Assembly: GCA_945874095.1 (NCBI GenBank)
Contig: CAMCFM010000023.1
Coordinates: forward strand, 1-18,012
Direction of reading: 5' to 3'
Length of the DNA: 18,012 bases
From: Candidatus Kuenenia stuttgartensis
Lineage (GTDB): Bacteria; Planctomycetota; Planctomycetia; Isosphaerales; Isosphaeraceae
Shown here: positions 1-9,000 of the stretch, in pieces
Layout: the number at the start of each line of letters is the position of its first letter
Position numbering within the stretch: position 1 is the stretch's first letter
Notes under the pieces: generated by a model
The model's input: only the letters and a program-made list of their open reading frames with translations
Told to the model about the DNA's origin: nothing
Databases searched by the model: none
Translations under genes and position numbers: made by a program

Positions 1-452
1 TCGGCTTCGATCTGATCCACGCCAACTTTGGTCGGCTTGCGACCGCCGCTCGCCCGCCGGCCCTGATGAGCCAGAATCTCGGCCTGGAGCCGGTGGCTGC
101 TCCAGCGATTCTTCAAAGCCAGGTCAGTCAATTTGGTCCGCAGCTTGCCATTTGGCACGCTCACCAGCTTGACGAAATGGCTGATTGTCAGGGCATGTTC
201 CGCATCCTGGAATTTCGCGTAGAGCTTCGCCAATTCTCCCCGGCTGTAACCAGTTTTCACATCGGCCATGGCCCGGAGCTTCTGGCACGTGTCGCGGGAG
301 ATCCCGTGCTTCCGGGCTTCTTCTTTGATCAGACCGGTTGGAGACGACGGGCCACACTTCTCCAGAACGGCGTGGCCGATCTCGTAGCGTCTCTCGATTT
401 CCGCAATCGCGGCTTTAACCTTGTCTTTCTCGGGCTTTGATTTGACGCTCAT
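1..452 (-). CDS. Hypothetical helical protein, 3' end beyond the window
   Basis: A minus-strand reading frame opens with ATG at 452 and stays open to base 1, giving about 150 residues with no stop. The protein begins MSVKSKPEKDKVKAAIAEIE and is charged and helix-rich. A central part (about residues 60-125: GYSRGELAKLY, then ALTISHFVKLVSV, then NRWSSHRLQAEI) recalls the N-terminal helical domain of DUF1016 (YhcG-type) proteins, where an S-H-[FY]-x-x-L segment is followed by W-S-x-x-x-L. This likeness comes from memory and is weak. The C-terminal end seen here is basic (RRASGGRKPTK). The start is supported by the uninterrupted frame, but the ribosome site before it is poor. It lies 115 bases downstream, on the same strand, of the DUF1998 remnant. 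I do not recognise its function. Confidence 0.5.
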   Translation of the reverse strand, partial: MSVKSKPEKDKVKAAIAEIERRYEIGHAVLEKCGPSSPTGLIKEEARKHGISRDTCQKLRAMADVKTGYSRGELAKLYAKFQDAEHALTISHFVKLVSVPNGKLRTKLTDLALKNRWSSHRLQAEILAHQGRRASGGRKPTKVGVDQIEA

Positions 453-566
453 GGATTTCCAAGCTGGATGAAATCAGCCACATGCCTCCGGCCAACATCC
501 GGAAATCGGGGGGCTCATCCGACGCATATTACCGGGGCGGCAAGTGGAAAGCAAACGCCCGTCGGC

Positions 567-755
567 CTAACGCTTCTCAAAGAAGTGCCGCCGATTCGAC
601 GCGATCGTCCTGACCACCAGATTCCGGTCCAGGAAGTCGTTCATGCTCTCACAGCTGGTCTCACTCAGGTAAACGCAGCCATGGCAGGCGGCTCCATGGA
701 AGTGACGCTTGTCGTGCGGGTCGTCTGGCTGGTGCAGGCCAGGCATCGAACTCAG
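567..755 (-). pseudogene. C-terminal remnant of a DUF1998 / DrmB-like protein
   Basis: The last 60 or so codons of a minus-strand frame, ending at TAG (567-569), carry the Cys pattern GAACHGCVYLSETSCE followed by NDFLDRNLVV. That is the characteristic end of DUF1998 proteins. DrmB of DISARM systems typically ends with H-G-A-A-C-H-x-C, E-T-S-C-E, N-x-x-L-D-R; the cysteines probably bind zinc. The preceding LHQPDDPHDK also fits the family. Farther upstream in the same frame (756-905) the sequence no longer resembles the family, and I see no continuation in another frame. DrmB-type proteins are many hundreds of residues long, so this is a deletion scar. It suggests that a DISARM-like or other DUF1998 defence locus once stood here. 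The family call is an inference from the motif alone. Confidence 0.6.
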
Positions 756-1267
756 GACTGCCCGGTGGTGGGGCCGGGTCGGGGCTTTTTTAAAATATTG
801 GACGCTGGATCCCTTGTCTGGTTTCAAGCTGATCCCAGAACTCATTATGTGATAGTAGGTTTGCCAGGAAACGCCAGTGGTGTTTTTCCATCGTGGCCTC
901 TCCAAATTTTATGCATATCAGTGAAGTTCACCAGCTCACTCAGCCAATTCAGTTCCAGGATTTAGCTACTGATTCGACTACTGGGAGGCTATGGCATGTT
1001 TCAGGTGCCTACCACCACTTGCTGTCCGGTAACAGTTTGCGTAAGCTCTTTGCTCGAGATCCACAATACAGCGGTTGTCGAAAATCACACCACAAACATA
1101 GAAACTTCCGCCTAACCTGCGAACTCACAATAAGATGGAGATGGCCACGACTCTTGTCTCAGTCGCCTTTAGGGTTCAACTTCGTCTGAAGTCAGTACGA
1201 ATGCAAGAAGCGACAGGCATGAAACTATGGCTGGTGTCAAAATCAGTGCCATCCTGGGAGTATTTGG
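756..1267. other. Non-coding stretch upstream of the BREX operon
   Basis: I see no convincing gene in this roughly 510-base stretch. Short open frames on both strands have no recognisable composition or motifs. A small hairpin (arms ACTTC and GAAGT, loop 1184-1187) lies about 75 bases before brxA. The operon promoter must be in or near here, but I found no strong -35/-10 pair. TTGTCG (1075-1080) and CATAGA (1097-1102), 16 bases apart, are only a weak candidate. Confidence 0.4.
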
Positions 1268-2071
1268 GTGAAAGACGCAGCGAATCAAAACCGGAACAGT
1301 CTGCCCGATTCGTTGGGGTTTCGAGATTGCACGTCAAGCGTCCACACCAGCCGCACCATGATGCTGACTGAATTGACGCTGGTGTTGGAAAACGTAGACA
1401 AAAACGCCCAGGGTGAGGATTATTTAGCCGCCATCGTGGATCAGAATGTACTGGGCAAACCTACGCAGACCACACGAAAGCGATCGGCCCAGCGGCTCAG
1501 AGAACTGTATTCACTGGATACAGACCATGCCGTGTTCCGGTTGCTTCGCCGCTTTTGGTCCGCCGACATATCCGCCCGTCCGATGCTGGCCTGCCTGGCC
1601 GCTGCCGCCCGCGACCCATTATTTCGGGATATAACCCCCTTTGTGATTGCCCATCCGGCGAATACCACCCTCACCGCAGTCCAGATTGCCAGCCAACTGG
1701 AAGAAAAGTATCCAGCGAGATTCAAACAGACCACACTGATTTCCACCGCGCAGAATATTGCATCTTCCTGGGCTCAGGCCGGGTATTTATCTGGCAGACT
1801 CCACAAGAAGCGTGCCCGCCCGGTCGTGCCCCCTGTGGCGGTGACATACGCTTTACTGCTAGGCTACTTGTGCGGGTCTCGCGGTAAGATGTTGCTCGAT
1901 ACGATCTGGACCCGCATGCTTGACCGAACACCTGCCGAGATCGCAGACCTCGCCACCGAAGCCTCCAGGCAAGGCTGGATAAACTTCAAGTCGGCTGGCT
2001 CCGTGATTGAGATCACATTCCCCGGATTACTGACGCCACAAGAGGAGAAGGCTTCATATGAACCGAATTGA
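1268..2071 (+). CDS. brxA: BREX protein BrxA (DUF1819)
   Basis: First gene of the operon, 267 residues. BrxA is a small helical DNA-binding protein needed for BREX defence; its exact role is unresolved. The N-terminal half follows the DUF1819 pattern: a short leader, then the L-x-x-I-V-x-x-N-x-L-G-K segment (here AAIVDQNVLGKPTQTTRKRS, about residues 55-74), then the region around FRLLRRFWSADISARPMLAC. Start: GTG at 1268, with GGGAG 7 bases upstream (1256-1260). A later ATG pair at about 1358 would remove the conserved N-terminus. The gene overlaps brxB by 14 bases, implying translational coupling. The call rests on family pattern plus the textbook BREX order brxA-brxB-brxC-pglX-pglZ-brxL. Confidence 0.88.
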   Translation: MKDAANQNRNSLPDSLGFRDCTSSVHTSRTMMLTELTLVLENVDKNAQGEDYLAAIVDQNVLGKPTQTTRKRSAQRLRELYSLDTDHAVFRLLRRFWSADISARPMLACLAAAARDPLFRDITPFVIAHPANTTLTAVQIASQLEEKYPARFKQTTLISTAQNIASSWAQAGYLSGRLHKKRARPVVPPVAVTYALLLGYLCGSRGKMLLDTIWTRMLDRTPAEIADLATEASRQGWINFKSAGSVIEITFPGLLTPQEEKASYEPN

Positions 2072-2633
2072 CCTCCTCAGAAGAAACTATCAGCGGTTTT
2101 TAGAGACTTCCTGGGACCGGAATGTATCAGGCGCCCAGCGTGTCTGGTTGGCCGTCTATGAAAAGGAAGATGAACGGAAGATGAGGCTACGGCTTGGTTT
2201 GTTTGAAGAAACCACCCTCCACGCTGGCCGCAAATGGCAGACCATCGACCTGACCCACTCTTTTGCCGATTGGATGTACAGTTCCGATAATCTGGATTAT
2301 GCCGAGAGCTACTTTGAGTCACCCGAGAGTCTCGATAACGCGAAACTTGGCGAATTCATGGAATCGGTTGTGGGGCAAATCCGATCTGCACTGGCAGCCA
2401 TGCCAAATTCCGAAGACACGGTGCTGGCCTTGCACGGGGTCGGCGGTCTGTTCGGTTTCCTGAAAATCTCCGAAATTTTGCCAAAGGTCGAGGGTGAGCT
2501 TCGTGGACGGCTCCTCGTCTTTTTCCCCGGCGTCTATGAACAAAACAACTACCGCCTGTTGGACGCACGAGATGGCTGGAACTATCTTGCATATCCGATC
2601 ACTTCCAGCGATATGGAGCTACGTCAGTCATGA
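2058..2633 (+). CDS. brxB: BREX protein BrxB (DUF1788)
   Basis: 191 residues, close to the usual length of BrxB. DUF1788 proteins are required for BREX methylation and defence, but no enzymatic activity is established. Family hallmarks seen are LALHGVGGLFGFLKISEIL (about residues 122-140), LLVFFPGVYEQNNYRLLDAR, and the ending WNYLAYPI. The start is ATG at 2058, inside the end of brxA, preceded by a strong GAGGAG ribosome site (2042-2047). The stop overlaps the brxC start as ATGA (2630-2633), so translation of B and C is coupled. There are no membrane segments or signal peptide, so the protein is cytoplasmic. Confidence 0.92.
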   Translation: MNRIDLLRRNYQRFLETSWDRNVSGAQRVWLAVYEKEDERKMRLRLGLFEETTLHAGRKWQTIDLTHSFADWMYSSDNLDYAESYFESPESLDNAKLGEFMESVVGQIRSALAAMPNSEDTVLALHGVGGLFGFLKISEILPKVEGELRGRLLVFFPGVYEQNNYRLLDARDGWNYLAYPITSSDMELRQS

Positions 2634-5600
2634 TCAACCTTGAAATTTACGAAAAAGATCCACGCACTCACACGCTGCTTAACCAGGGCGTTGCCAAAGT
2701 TACCAGTGGGCAATCGACCGCCGAGCTCGACACCCTTCGTTATGAGCTGACAAACTTTGTATGTGATGGGCAATATGCCGAAGGCCTGACTCGCATCCTC
2801 AGCACATTCATAGCCAACCTGGACAAGAGCGAACAGCCAGGTGTATGGGTCAGTGGCTTCTTCGGGTCAGGCAAGTCGCATCTCGTGAAGATGCTTCAAT
2901 ACCTGTGGACTGACTTCGAGTTCCAGGACGGTGCCAAAGCCAGGGGGCTGGCCAAATTACCGACCGGGGTGAAAGACCTTCTCAAAGAGCTCAACAATTC
3001 TGCAAAGCGTCTGGGTGGTCTTCATGCTGCTGCTGGCGATCTACGGACCGAGGCGAAGGAGAGTATCCGGCTGGCTTTGCTCGGGATCCTCTTCAAATCT
3101 GTTGGTTTGCCTGGCGACTACACCCGTGCCTGTTTTCAGATGTGGTTGCGCGACGAGCAGCTGGAACCTCTTGTGCGTAAATTCATTACGGACAATGGTA
3201 GCACTTTTGAAAAAGAACTGACCAACCTATACGTCAGCAAGTTGATGGCTCAGGCCATCCTCGCTCACAGGCCTGAATTTGCCTCCAAGCCCGCTGATGT
3301 TCCCCTGATCTTGAAAAGCCAGTTTCCACCCGACCCCAAGGATGTGTCGATTGATGACATGATCGACAAGATCATGCAGGCCATTGGCCGGAATGGGAAG
3401 TTGCCATTCACAGTGTGCATCCTTGATGAAGTCCAGCAATATATCAATGACGATGCGACCCGCTCCAAGGCCGTTCAAGATGTGAAAGAACAATGCTGTG
3501 CCCGACTTGGGGCGAACTTCCTGCTAGTCGGTACGGGGCAGAATGCCCTTTCCGGTGTCGCCCTGCTGCAACGTCTTCAGGGGCGTTTCCCTGTCACGGT
3601 CGAATTGCAGGATACTGATGCGGAACAAGTCACCCGTGAGGTTGTCCTCAAGAAGAAACCCACGGCCGAACCCGTTTTGAAGAAGCTGCTGGATGACCAC
3701 AGTGGCGAAGTGGAACGACAACTTGCCAGCTCGAAGATCGCATTTTCAAGCATGGATCGAGGGCTGCTCGTTCAGGATTACCCCATCCTTCCTGTTCGCC
3801 GTCGATTTTGGGAGAGGGTCCTGCGGGCCGTGGACAAGGCCGGCACTGGTGCCCAACTCCGCAACCAACTGTGGGTTGTGTACGATGCCGTAAGTCAGAC
3901 GGCTAACTTGCCCCTGGGCCATGTTGTCAGTGGTGCCTTTATATATGATGCTTCCATCAAGAGTTCGGCGCTTAAGTCAGGCACACTGCTTCAGGAAATC
4001 TCTGAAACCATTGCCAGGCAGAAGCGGGAAGAGGATGGTGAACTTCGTTACCAGATCTGTGCCCTGATTTTTCTGATTGGCCAACTCCCACACAACAACG
4101 AACCTCTTGATGCCGGTGTTCGTGCCGATACGGACACCCTGGCCGACTTGCTCGTCACGGATCTAACCACAAGCAGCGCCGAACTTCGTAAAAAGATCCC
4201 GCTCTTGCTGGAGAAGCTGGTCACTTCCGGGGCGATCATGCAGGTTGATAACGAATACCGAATGCAGACGCGTGAAGGGTCTGAGTGGAACCAGATGTTT
4301 CTGGAGTCCAAGAACAAACTGCTCAATGACCCTGGCAAACTGGCCAGTGAGCGGTCCCAGTTGCTTCGGTACCAATGCAGCGAAGTCCTCAAGAAGTTCA
4401 AGCTCGCCCACGGCGATTGCAAAGAACCCAGGAAAATCGAGCTCTCCTTCGGTGACATTACACCTTCCACCGATGGCACGGCGATTCCGGTCTGGGTTCG
4501 AGATGGCTGGGAGGTCGAAGAAAAGTCTGTTCTCAACGACGCGCGGGCGGCGGGCGACTCCACGGCCATGGTCTTTGGCTACATTCCCAAGAAAATGGCT
4601 GAGGAATTAAAGCAGGCCATCGCCAGCAATTATGCAGCCACAACCACACTGCAAGCCAAGGGGGCACCGTCTGGCGACGAAGGTATTCACGCCCGCAAAG
4701 CCATGGAGACTCGTCAGGAGCAGTCAGAAAAGACGCGAGACACCCTGATCACTGACATCCTGAACGAAATGCAGGTTTACCTTGCCGGTGGCGACAGCAT
4801 CGGCGGAACCCTGCTCAACCAAAAGGTTCAGGATGCTGCCACACTTTGTCTGGATCGTCTCTTTTCCAAGTTCAATCAAGCCGACTCTGCCGACTGGCAC
4901 AAGGTCATCGATCGGGCCAGGAAAGGTGATGGCGATGCCCTGACCGCCGTTGGGTACAAGGGCGACCCTGAGAATCACGCGGTCTGCAAGGCAATCCTGG
5001 AATTTGTCGGCAGCGGCAAGAAAGGGACCGAGGTCCGAAAGCATTTCGGTGGAGCAAGATACGGCTGGCCACAGGATGCCATCGACGCCGCCCTGATTGT
5101 TCTGTTTAACGCCGGGGCGGTGCAGGCCCGTATCGGGTCCGAACCTGTGGCCAAGGGGAAGCTCGACCAGAAGAACATCACGGCTGTTGAGTTCCTGTGC
5201 GAAACCATCACGCTCTCGAAGGTGCAACTCATCGCCATTCGGGGCATCTACAAGGCCATTGGCCTCAACGCGCAGCCCGGCCAGGAGTCGTTACACGCTC
5301 CAGATTTCCTTAATCGTCTCTCACGCCTTGCGGAACATGCCGGTGGTGATGCCCCGCTTCCCAAATGCCCAGATACAAGCCATGTCACAGACATCGCCAA
5401 CCGGGTTGGCAACGACCAGTTGAAGGCCATCTTTGACTCCAAAGAGACTTTCACCAAACAGATTTCCGAATGGCAAAGCAATCGTGACCTGATTGCACAG
5501 CGGTCACCCAGGTGGCGGCAATTGGTCGACCTTTTGAAATTTGCTGCCGATCTGCCAGTGGCCACAGAGGTTCAGCCTGAAGTCGCTGCCATCCATAACA

Positions 5601-6073
5601 ACCGTACACTGCTGGCAAGCCCCGATCCGGTTCCCGGTATGGTGGAGAAGTTGACCAACGCCTTAAGAACGGCCCTGAATCAAGCTCACGAGAAGTTCTC
5701 CAAAGACTATGACACCCGCCTGGAATCCTTGACGGAATCGCCGACCTGGAAGCAGATCGCCCAACCGCAGCGTCATGAAATCCTGGGGGCTAATGGGATT
5801 CGGGAAATGCTCAAGATCGCCGTGGGAACCACCGAAGAAGTTCTCGACACGCTCCGGCACACGAAGCTGAGTGAACTGCGGGCGATCAGCGATGCCCTGC
5901 CGACCCGGTTTCAGAAAGCAGCCTCTATGGCTGCCAAGTTACTGGAGCCCAAAGCCCAACATGTCCAATTGCCGGGTGGCACGATCAAGAACGATGGCGA
6001 ACTGAAGCTCTGGCTTGCCCAGGCAGAGGATTGCATTCGTAGAAAATTAAAAGACGGCCCTGTCATACTTTGA
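2630..6073 (+). CDS. brxC: BREX ATPase BrxC (PglY-like P-loop protein)
   Basis: 1147 residues, normal for BrxC (about 1100-1250). BrxC is a large ATPase essential for both BREX methylation and phage exclusion, thought to act as an ORC/AAA-like switch in the BREX complex. The Walker A motif GFFGSGKS is at residues 76-83, directly after the hallmark GVWVSGFFGSGKSHLVKML. Walker B is VCILDE (about 262-267) and a sensor-like strand is FLLVGTGQ (about 297-304). The rest is helical, with a substrate- or partner-binding C-terminal half and no membrane segments. Start is ATG at 2630, overlapping the brxB stop. The gene is intact from end to end. It ends 24 bases before the preferred pglX start. Confidence 0.95.
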   Translation: MINLEIYEKDPRTHTLLNQGVAKVTSGQSTAELDTLRYELTNFVCDGQYAEGLTRILSTFIANLDKSEQPGVWVSGFFGSGKSHLVKMLQYLWTDFEFQDGAKARGLAKLPTGVKDLLKELNNSAKRLGGLHAAAGDLRTEAKESIRLALLGILFKSVGLPGDYTRACFQMWLRDEQLEPLVRKFITDNGSTFEKELTNLYVSKLMAQAILAHRPEFASKPADVPLILKSQFPPDPKDVSIDDMIDKIMQAIGRNGKLPFTVCILDEVQQYINDDATRSKAVQDVKEQCCARLGANFLLVGTGQNALSGVALLQRLQGRFPVTVELQDTDAEQVTREVVLKKKPTAEPVLKKLLDDHSGEVERQLASSKIAFSSMDRGLLVQDYPILPVRRRFWERVLRAVDKAGTGAQLRNQLWVVYDAVSQTANLPLGHVVSGAFIYDASIKSSALKSGTLLQEISETIARQKREEDGELRYQICALIFLIGQLPHNNEPLDAGVRADTDTLADLLVTDLTTSSAELRKKIPLLLEKLVTSGAIMQVDNEYRMQTREGSEWNQMFLESKNKLLNDPGKLASERSQLLRYQCSEVLKKFKLAHGDCKEPRKIELSFGDITPSTDGTAIPVWVRDGWEVEEKSVLNDARAAGDSTAMVFGYIPKKMAEELKQAIASNYAATTTLQAKGAPSGDEGIHARKAMETRQEQSEKTRDTLITDILNEMQVYLAGGDSIGGTLLNQKVQDAATLCLDRLFSKFNQADSADWHKVIDRARKGDGDALTAVGYKGDPENHAVCKAILEFVGSGKKGTEVRKHFGGARYGWPQDAIDAALIVLFNAGAVQARIGSEPVAKGKLDQKNITAVEFLCETITLSKVQLIAIRGIYKAIGLNAQPGQESLHAPDFLNRLSRLAEHAGGDAPLPKCPDTSHVTDIANRVGNDQLKAIFDSKETFTKQISEWQSNRDLIAQRSPRWRQLVDLLKFAADLPVATEVQPEVAAIHNNRTLLASPDPVPGMVEKLTNALRTALNQAHEKFSKDYDTRLESLTESPTWKQIAQPQRHEILGANGIREMLKIAVGTTEEVLDTLRHTKLSELRAISDALPTRFQKAASMAAKLLEPKAQHVQLPGGTIKNDGELKLWLAQAEDCIRRKLKDGPVIL

Positions 6074-6097
6074 GCCAAACTTCTTTAGGTGAATCAC

Positions 6098-9000
6098 ATG
6101 CCCGCCCTTGAATCTGCTCTGCGCCGACAACTCGAAAAAGCCATTACTCAGGCACGCGATGTGGCTGAGGTGGCGGCTCGGTCGGCCCTTCAGAAGCGTG
6201 GCGTGCATGAAGCAAGCCCTTACGCTCACTTTTCCGCCCCAGATAAAAAGTTGAGGGGTCGCTTGCGGGCCCGTGGCCAACAAGCGGGCGATATTCGTAA
6301 CCCGGACGAAACCCAATCCATTGACCATCTGACGCAGGAATTGGCCTACGAATACTGGCACCGGATGCTGTTTGCCCGTTTTCTGGCTGAGAATCAGTTG
6401 CTTATGCATCCAGACGGTGTGGCCGTCAGCCTGGAAGAATGTGACGAACTGGCGACGGATGCTAAACCTCCGGCCGCTAATGGCTTTGCACTGGCCGCCC
6501 GATTCGCTGGCCGCATGTTGCCCCAGATTTTTCGCGCGGATGACGTGCTTCTGGAAATCGACTTCGCACCGGAACATCGCCTGGCTCTTGAAAAGCTCCT
6601 CTCAGGCCTGCCCGTGCAAACCTTTCAGGCCGACGACAGCCTGGGCTGGGTTTATCAGTTCTGGCAATCCAAAAAGAAGGAAGAGGTCAACGCCTCCGGT
6701 AACAAGATCGGCGCCGATGAACTCCCCGCCGTCACCCAGCTCTTCACAGAGCCTTACATGGTCTCGTTCCTGCTGGACAACACCCTGGGGGCCTGGTGGG
6801 CTGCTCGCACACTCACCCCTTCAGACCTAGCCCACGCGCCCGACGAAGAAACCCTCCGCCAAAAAGCCTCACGCCCAGGTATCCCCCTGGAATATCTCCG
6901 TTTCGTAAAACAAAAAGTAGAATCGGCTTCCAGCCGATTCATCGCCAATCAAGAGCACCCCCAGCATCAAGAATTAGGCTATTTCAACAAAGACGAAGCC
7001 GTCACAAATCTTTCAGGAAATCTCCCCCATTGGAGACAAGAAGGCGTAAGCTATTTCGTGACTTTTCGTACCGCTGACTCCATCCCCCAAGAAAAGCTCA
7101 GACTCTGGCTGGCAGAAAAAGACGAGTGGCTCAAAGCTCATCCTGAGCCTCACGACGAACAGACAAGACGTGAGTTCTATAAGAACTTTACCGCTCGATT
7201 TCAGAAATGGATCGATCAGGGATACGGCGAATGCCTACTCGGCCAATCTAAATATTATGATATCGTTAAGAATGCATTATTGCATTTCGACGGGGAACGC
7301 TATGCTCTTGGCGATTTCGTTATCATGCCAAACCATGTTCATGCCATCGTTACTCCAAAAAATGGCAATGATTTATCGGATATTCTCCATTCGTGGAAAT
7401 CATTCACCGCCAATCAAATTAATAAACTATCAGGAAATACCGGAGCCTTCTGGCAGAAAGAGTCGTATGACCATATTCTCAGGGGGCCTGAGCAACTGGA
7501 GAAAATCATCGCTTATATCAGGAGCCATTCGGCTTATGTTCTTGATCAAAATTTAAATACGGGTGATCAGCGGCAGGATTCGGGTTTTACTGGGATTGGT
7601 GATCAGCGGCAGGATGCCGCTTCTACTGGGCTTGATTCGATTTGGGCTTTGGCTGGCGGTTCGTTTGACCAATGGCCTGAGAACTTGGCTGATCTTCGAG
7701 TGATTGACCCTTGTTGCGGCTCTGGGCATTTTCTTGTGGGCGTGCTGATGATGCTGGTGCCCATGCGTATGGCTCGGGAAGGGTTGTCGGCCGCCGATGC
7801 GGTGGACGCCGTCCTCAGCCAAAACCTTCACGGCCTGGAACTCGACCCCCGCTGTATTGAAATCGCCGCCTTCGCCTTGGCAATGTCCGCCTGGAAGCTC
7901 GCCGGTTATCGGCCTCTGCCTAAGCTCAATTTGGCTTGCTCAGGTCTAAGCCCGAACTGTTCGGAACAGGAATGGCTAAAGATTGTTGAAAACTCTGGTT
8001 TGCCTCTGCCATTAAGGGGTCGCGAAACAATCCGGGATGGTCTTCTTGGACTGCATCAACTCTTCTCGCAGGCCCCAACTTTGGGATCTCTGATTGATCC
8101 CGGCCAGCAACGGGGCAACCTGATCACCGCCGATTATGAAACGCTGGCGCCTTATTTGTCCGCAATCCTCAAAGTGGAATCTCCGGACGACGATTTTCAT
8201 GAACGAGCCGTCAGGGCTGATGGAATGTCAAAAGCGGCTGAGCTTCTGGCAGGAACCTATCACTGGGTGATCACCAATGTGCCTTATCTCGTGAGGGGTA
8301 AGCAATGTGAGCCACTTCAGAAATTTTGCGATAAGTATTACGCAGAAGCCAAAAACGACCTGGCGACCGTTTTTATCGATCGTAGCCTGGCACTTTGCGA
8401 TAAAGGCGGCACCGTCAGTTTGGTTCTGCCGCAAAACTGGCTCTTTCTGACCAGTTACAAGAAGTTCCGTGAAAAGCTGCTGAATCAGGAGACCTGGCAC
8501 CTGATCGCGCGGCTTGGGCCGGGGGCTTTTGAAACCATCAGCGGCGAGGTGGTCAAAGCTATTTTGATTTCACTGAGCCGGGGCCGTGAAATGGCCGACG
8601 GCAATTGGTCGTTCGCCGTCTCGGCCAAAATCGGCAAACCAGGTTGGATTCGCGGCTTGGATGTTTCTGAACCACGTACGGGCGCTGAAAAAGCCGCTGA
8701 GTTGATGACGGCTGAGGTGAAGTTTGTTGGGCAAGCGAAGCAGTTGGAGAATCCGGATTCGAGGGTGTCTTTAGATGACAAGAATTCAGGTGAATTATTA
8801 GAATTAAAGTCAAACAGCTATCATGGATTAACTTCCGGCGATATGCCAAGAATGAAGTTTTATTATTGGGAGTTAAATGAATGTGGTAATATTTGGATTC
8901 CATTTCAAGGAACTGTGAAAAACAACATATACTTTGGTGGCAATGAAACTTTACTTAGATGGGATGGTGGTGAAGGCGCAATTAAAGAAATAGAAGGCGC

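Larger units (their letters stand above)
6908..7630 (+). mobile_element. REP-associated tyrosine transposase (RAYT) inserted in frame in pglX
   Basis: Pieces of this segment read as a RAYT/TnpA-REP protein (Y1 HUH family). GNLPHWRQEGVSYFVTFRTA is the usual N-terminal strand. FVIMPNHVHAIV holds the metal-binding HUH pair (H413, H415 of the fused protein). WQKESYDHILR follows, and then IIAYIRSHSAYV, whose Y473 is the likely nucleophile by analogy with the YI..NP helix of RAYTs. These enzymes cut and join single-stranded DNA at REP hairpins. Here there is no ATG, GTG or TTG in frame between 6908 and the first core strand, so the domain appears translatable only as part of PglX. Four lines of sequence (7201-7440) average about 40% G+C, below the flanking pglX. 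Hairpins with an outward GTAG lie at each end (6916-6940, 7606-7627). The boundaries are my estimate from where PglX-like sequence stops and resumes. Confidence 0.85.

Noticed and set aside
66..440. Open frame of 124 codons on the + strand
   Set aside because: It lies antisense to the better minus-strand frame (1-452) and shows no recognisable motifs.
761..791. G+C-rich stem followed by six T on the + strand, like a terminator
   Set aside because: The stem is only five pairs with an eight-base loop and is separated from the T run by seven bases; no + strand gene ends there.
893..1371. Overlapping open frames on the + strand upstream of and into brxA
   Set aside because: They have no ribosome site and no family resemblance, and one runs into brxA in the wrong frame.
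4048..4569. Long minus-strand open frame inside brxC (and similar ones in pglZ and brxL)
   Set aside because: These are antisense shadows of strongly supported genes, with no independent motifs or ribosome sites.
8276..8287. Methyltransferase motif IV reads NVPY instead of NPPY
   Set aside because: As I recall, PglX proteins often have TNVPYL here, so it is a family trait rather than a damaged active site.
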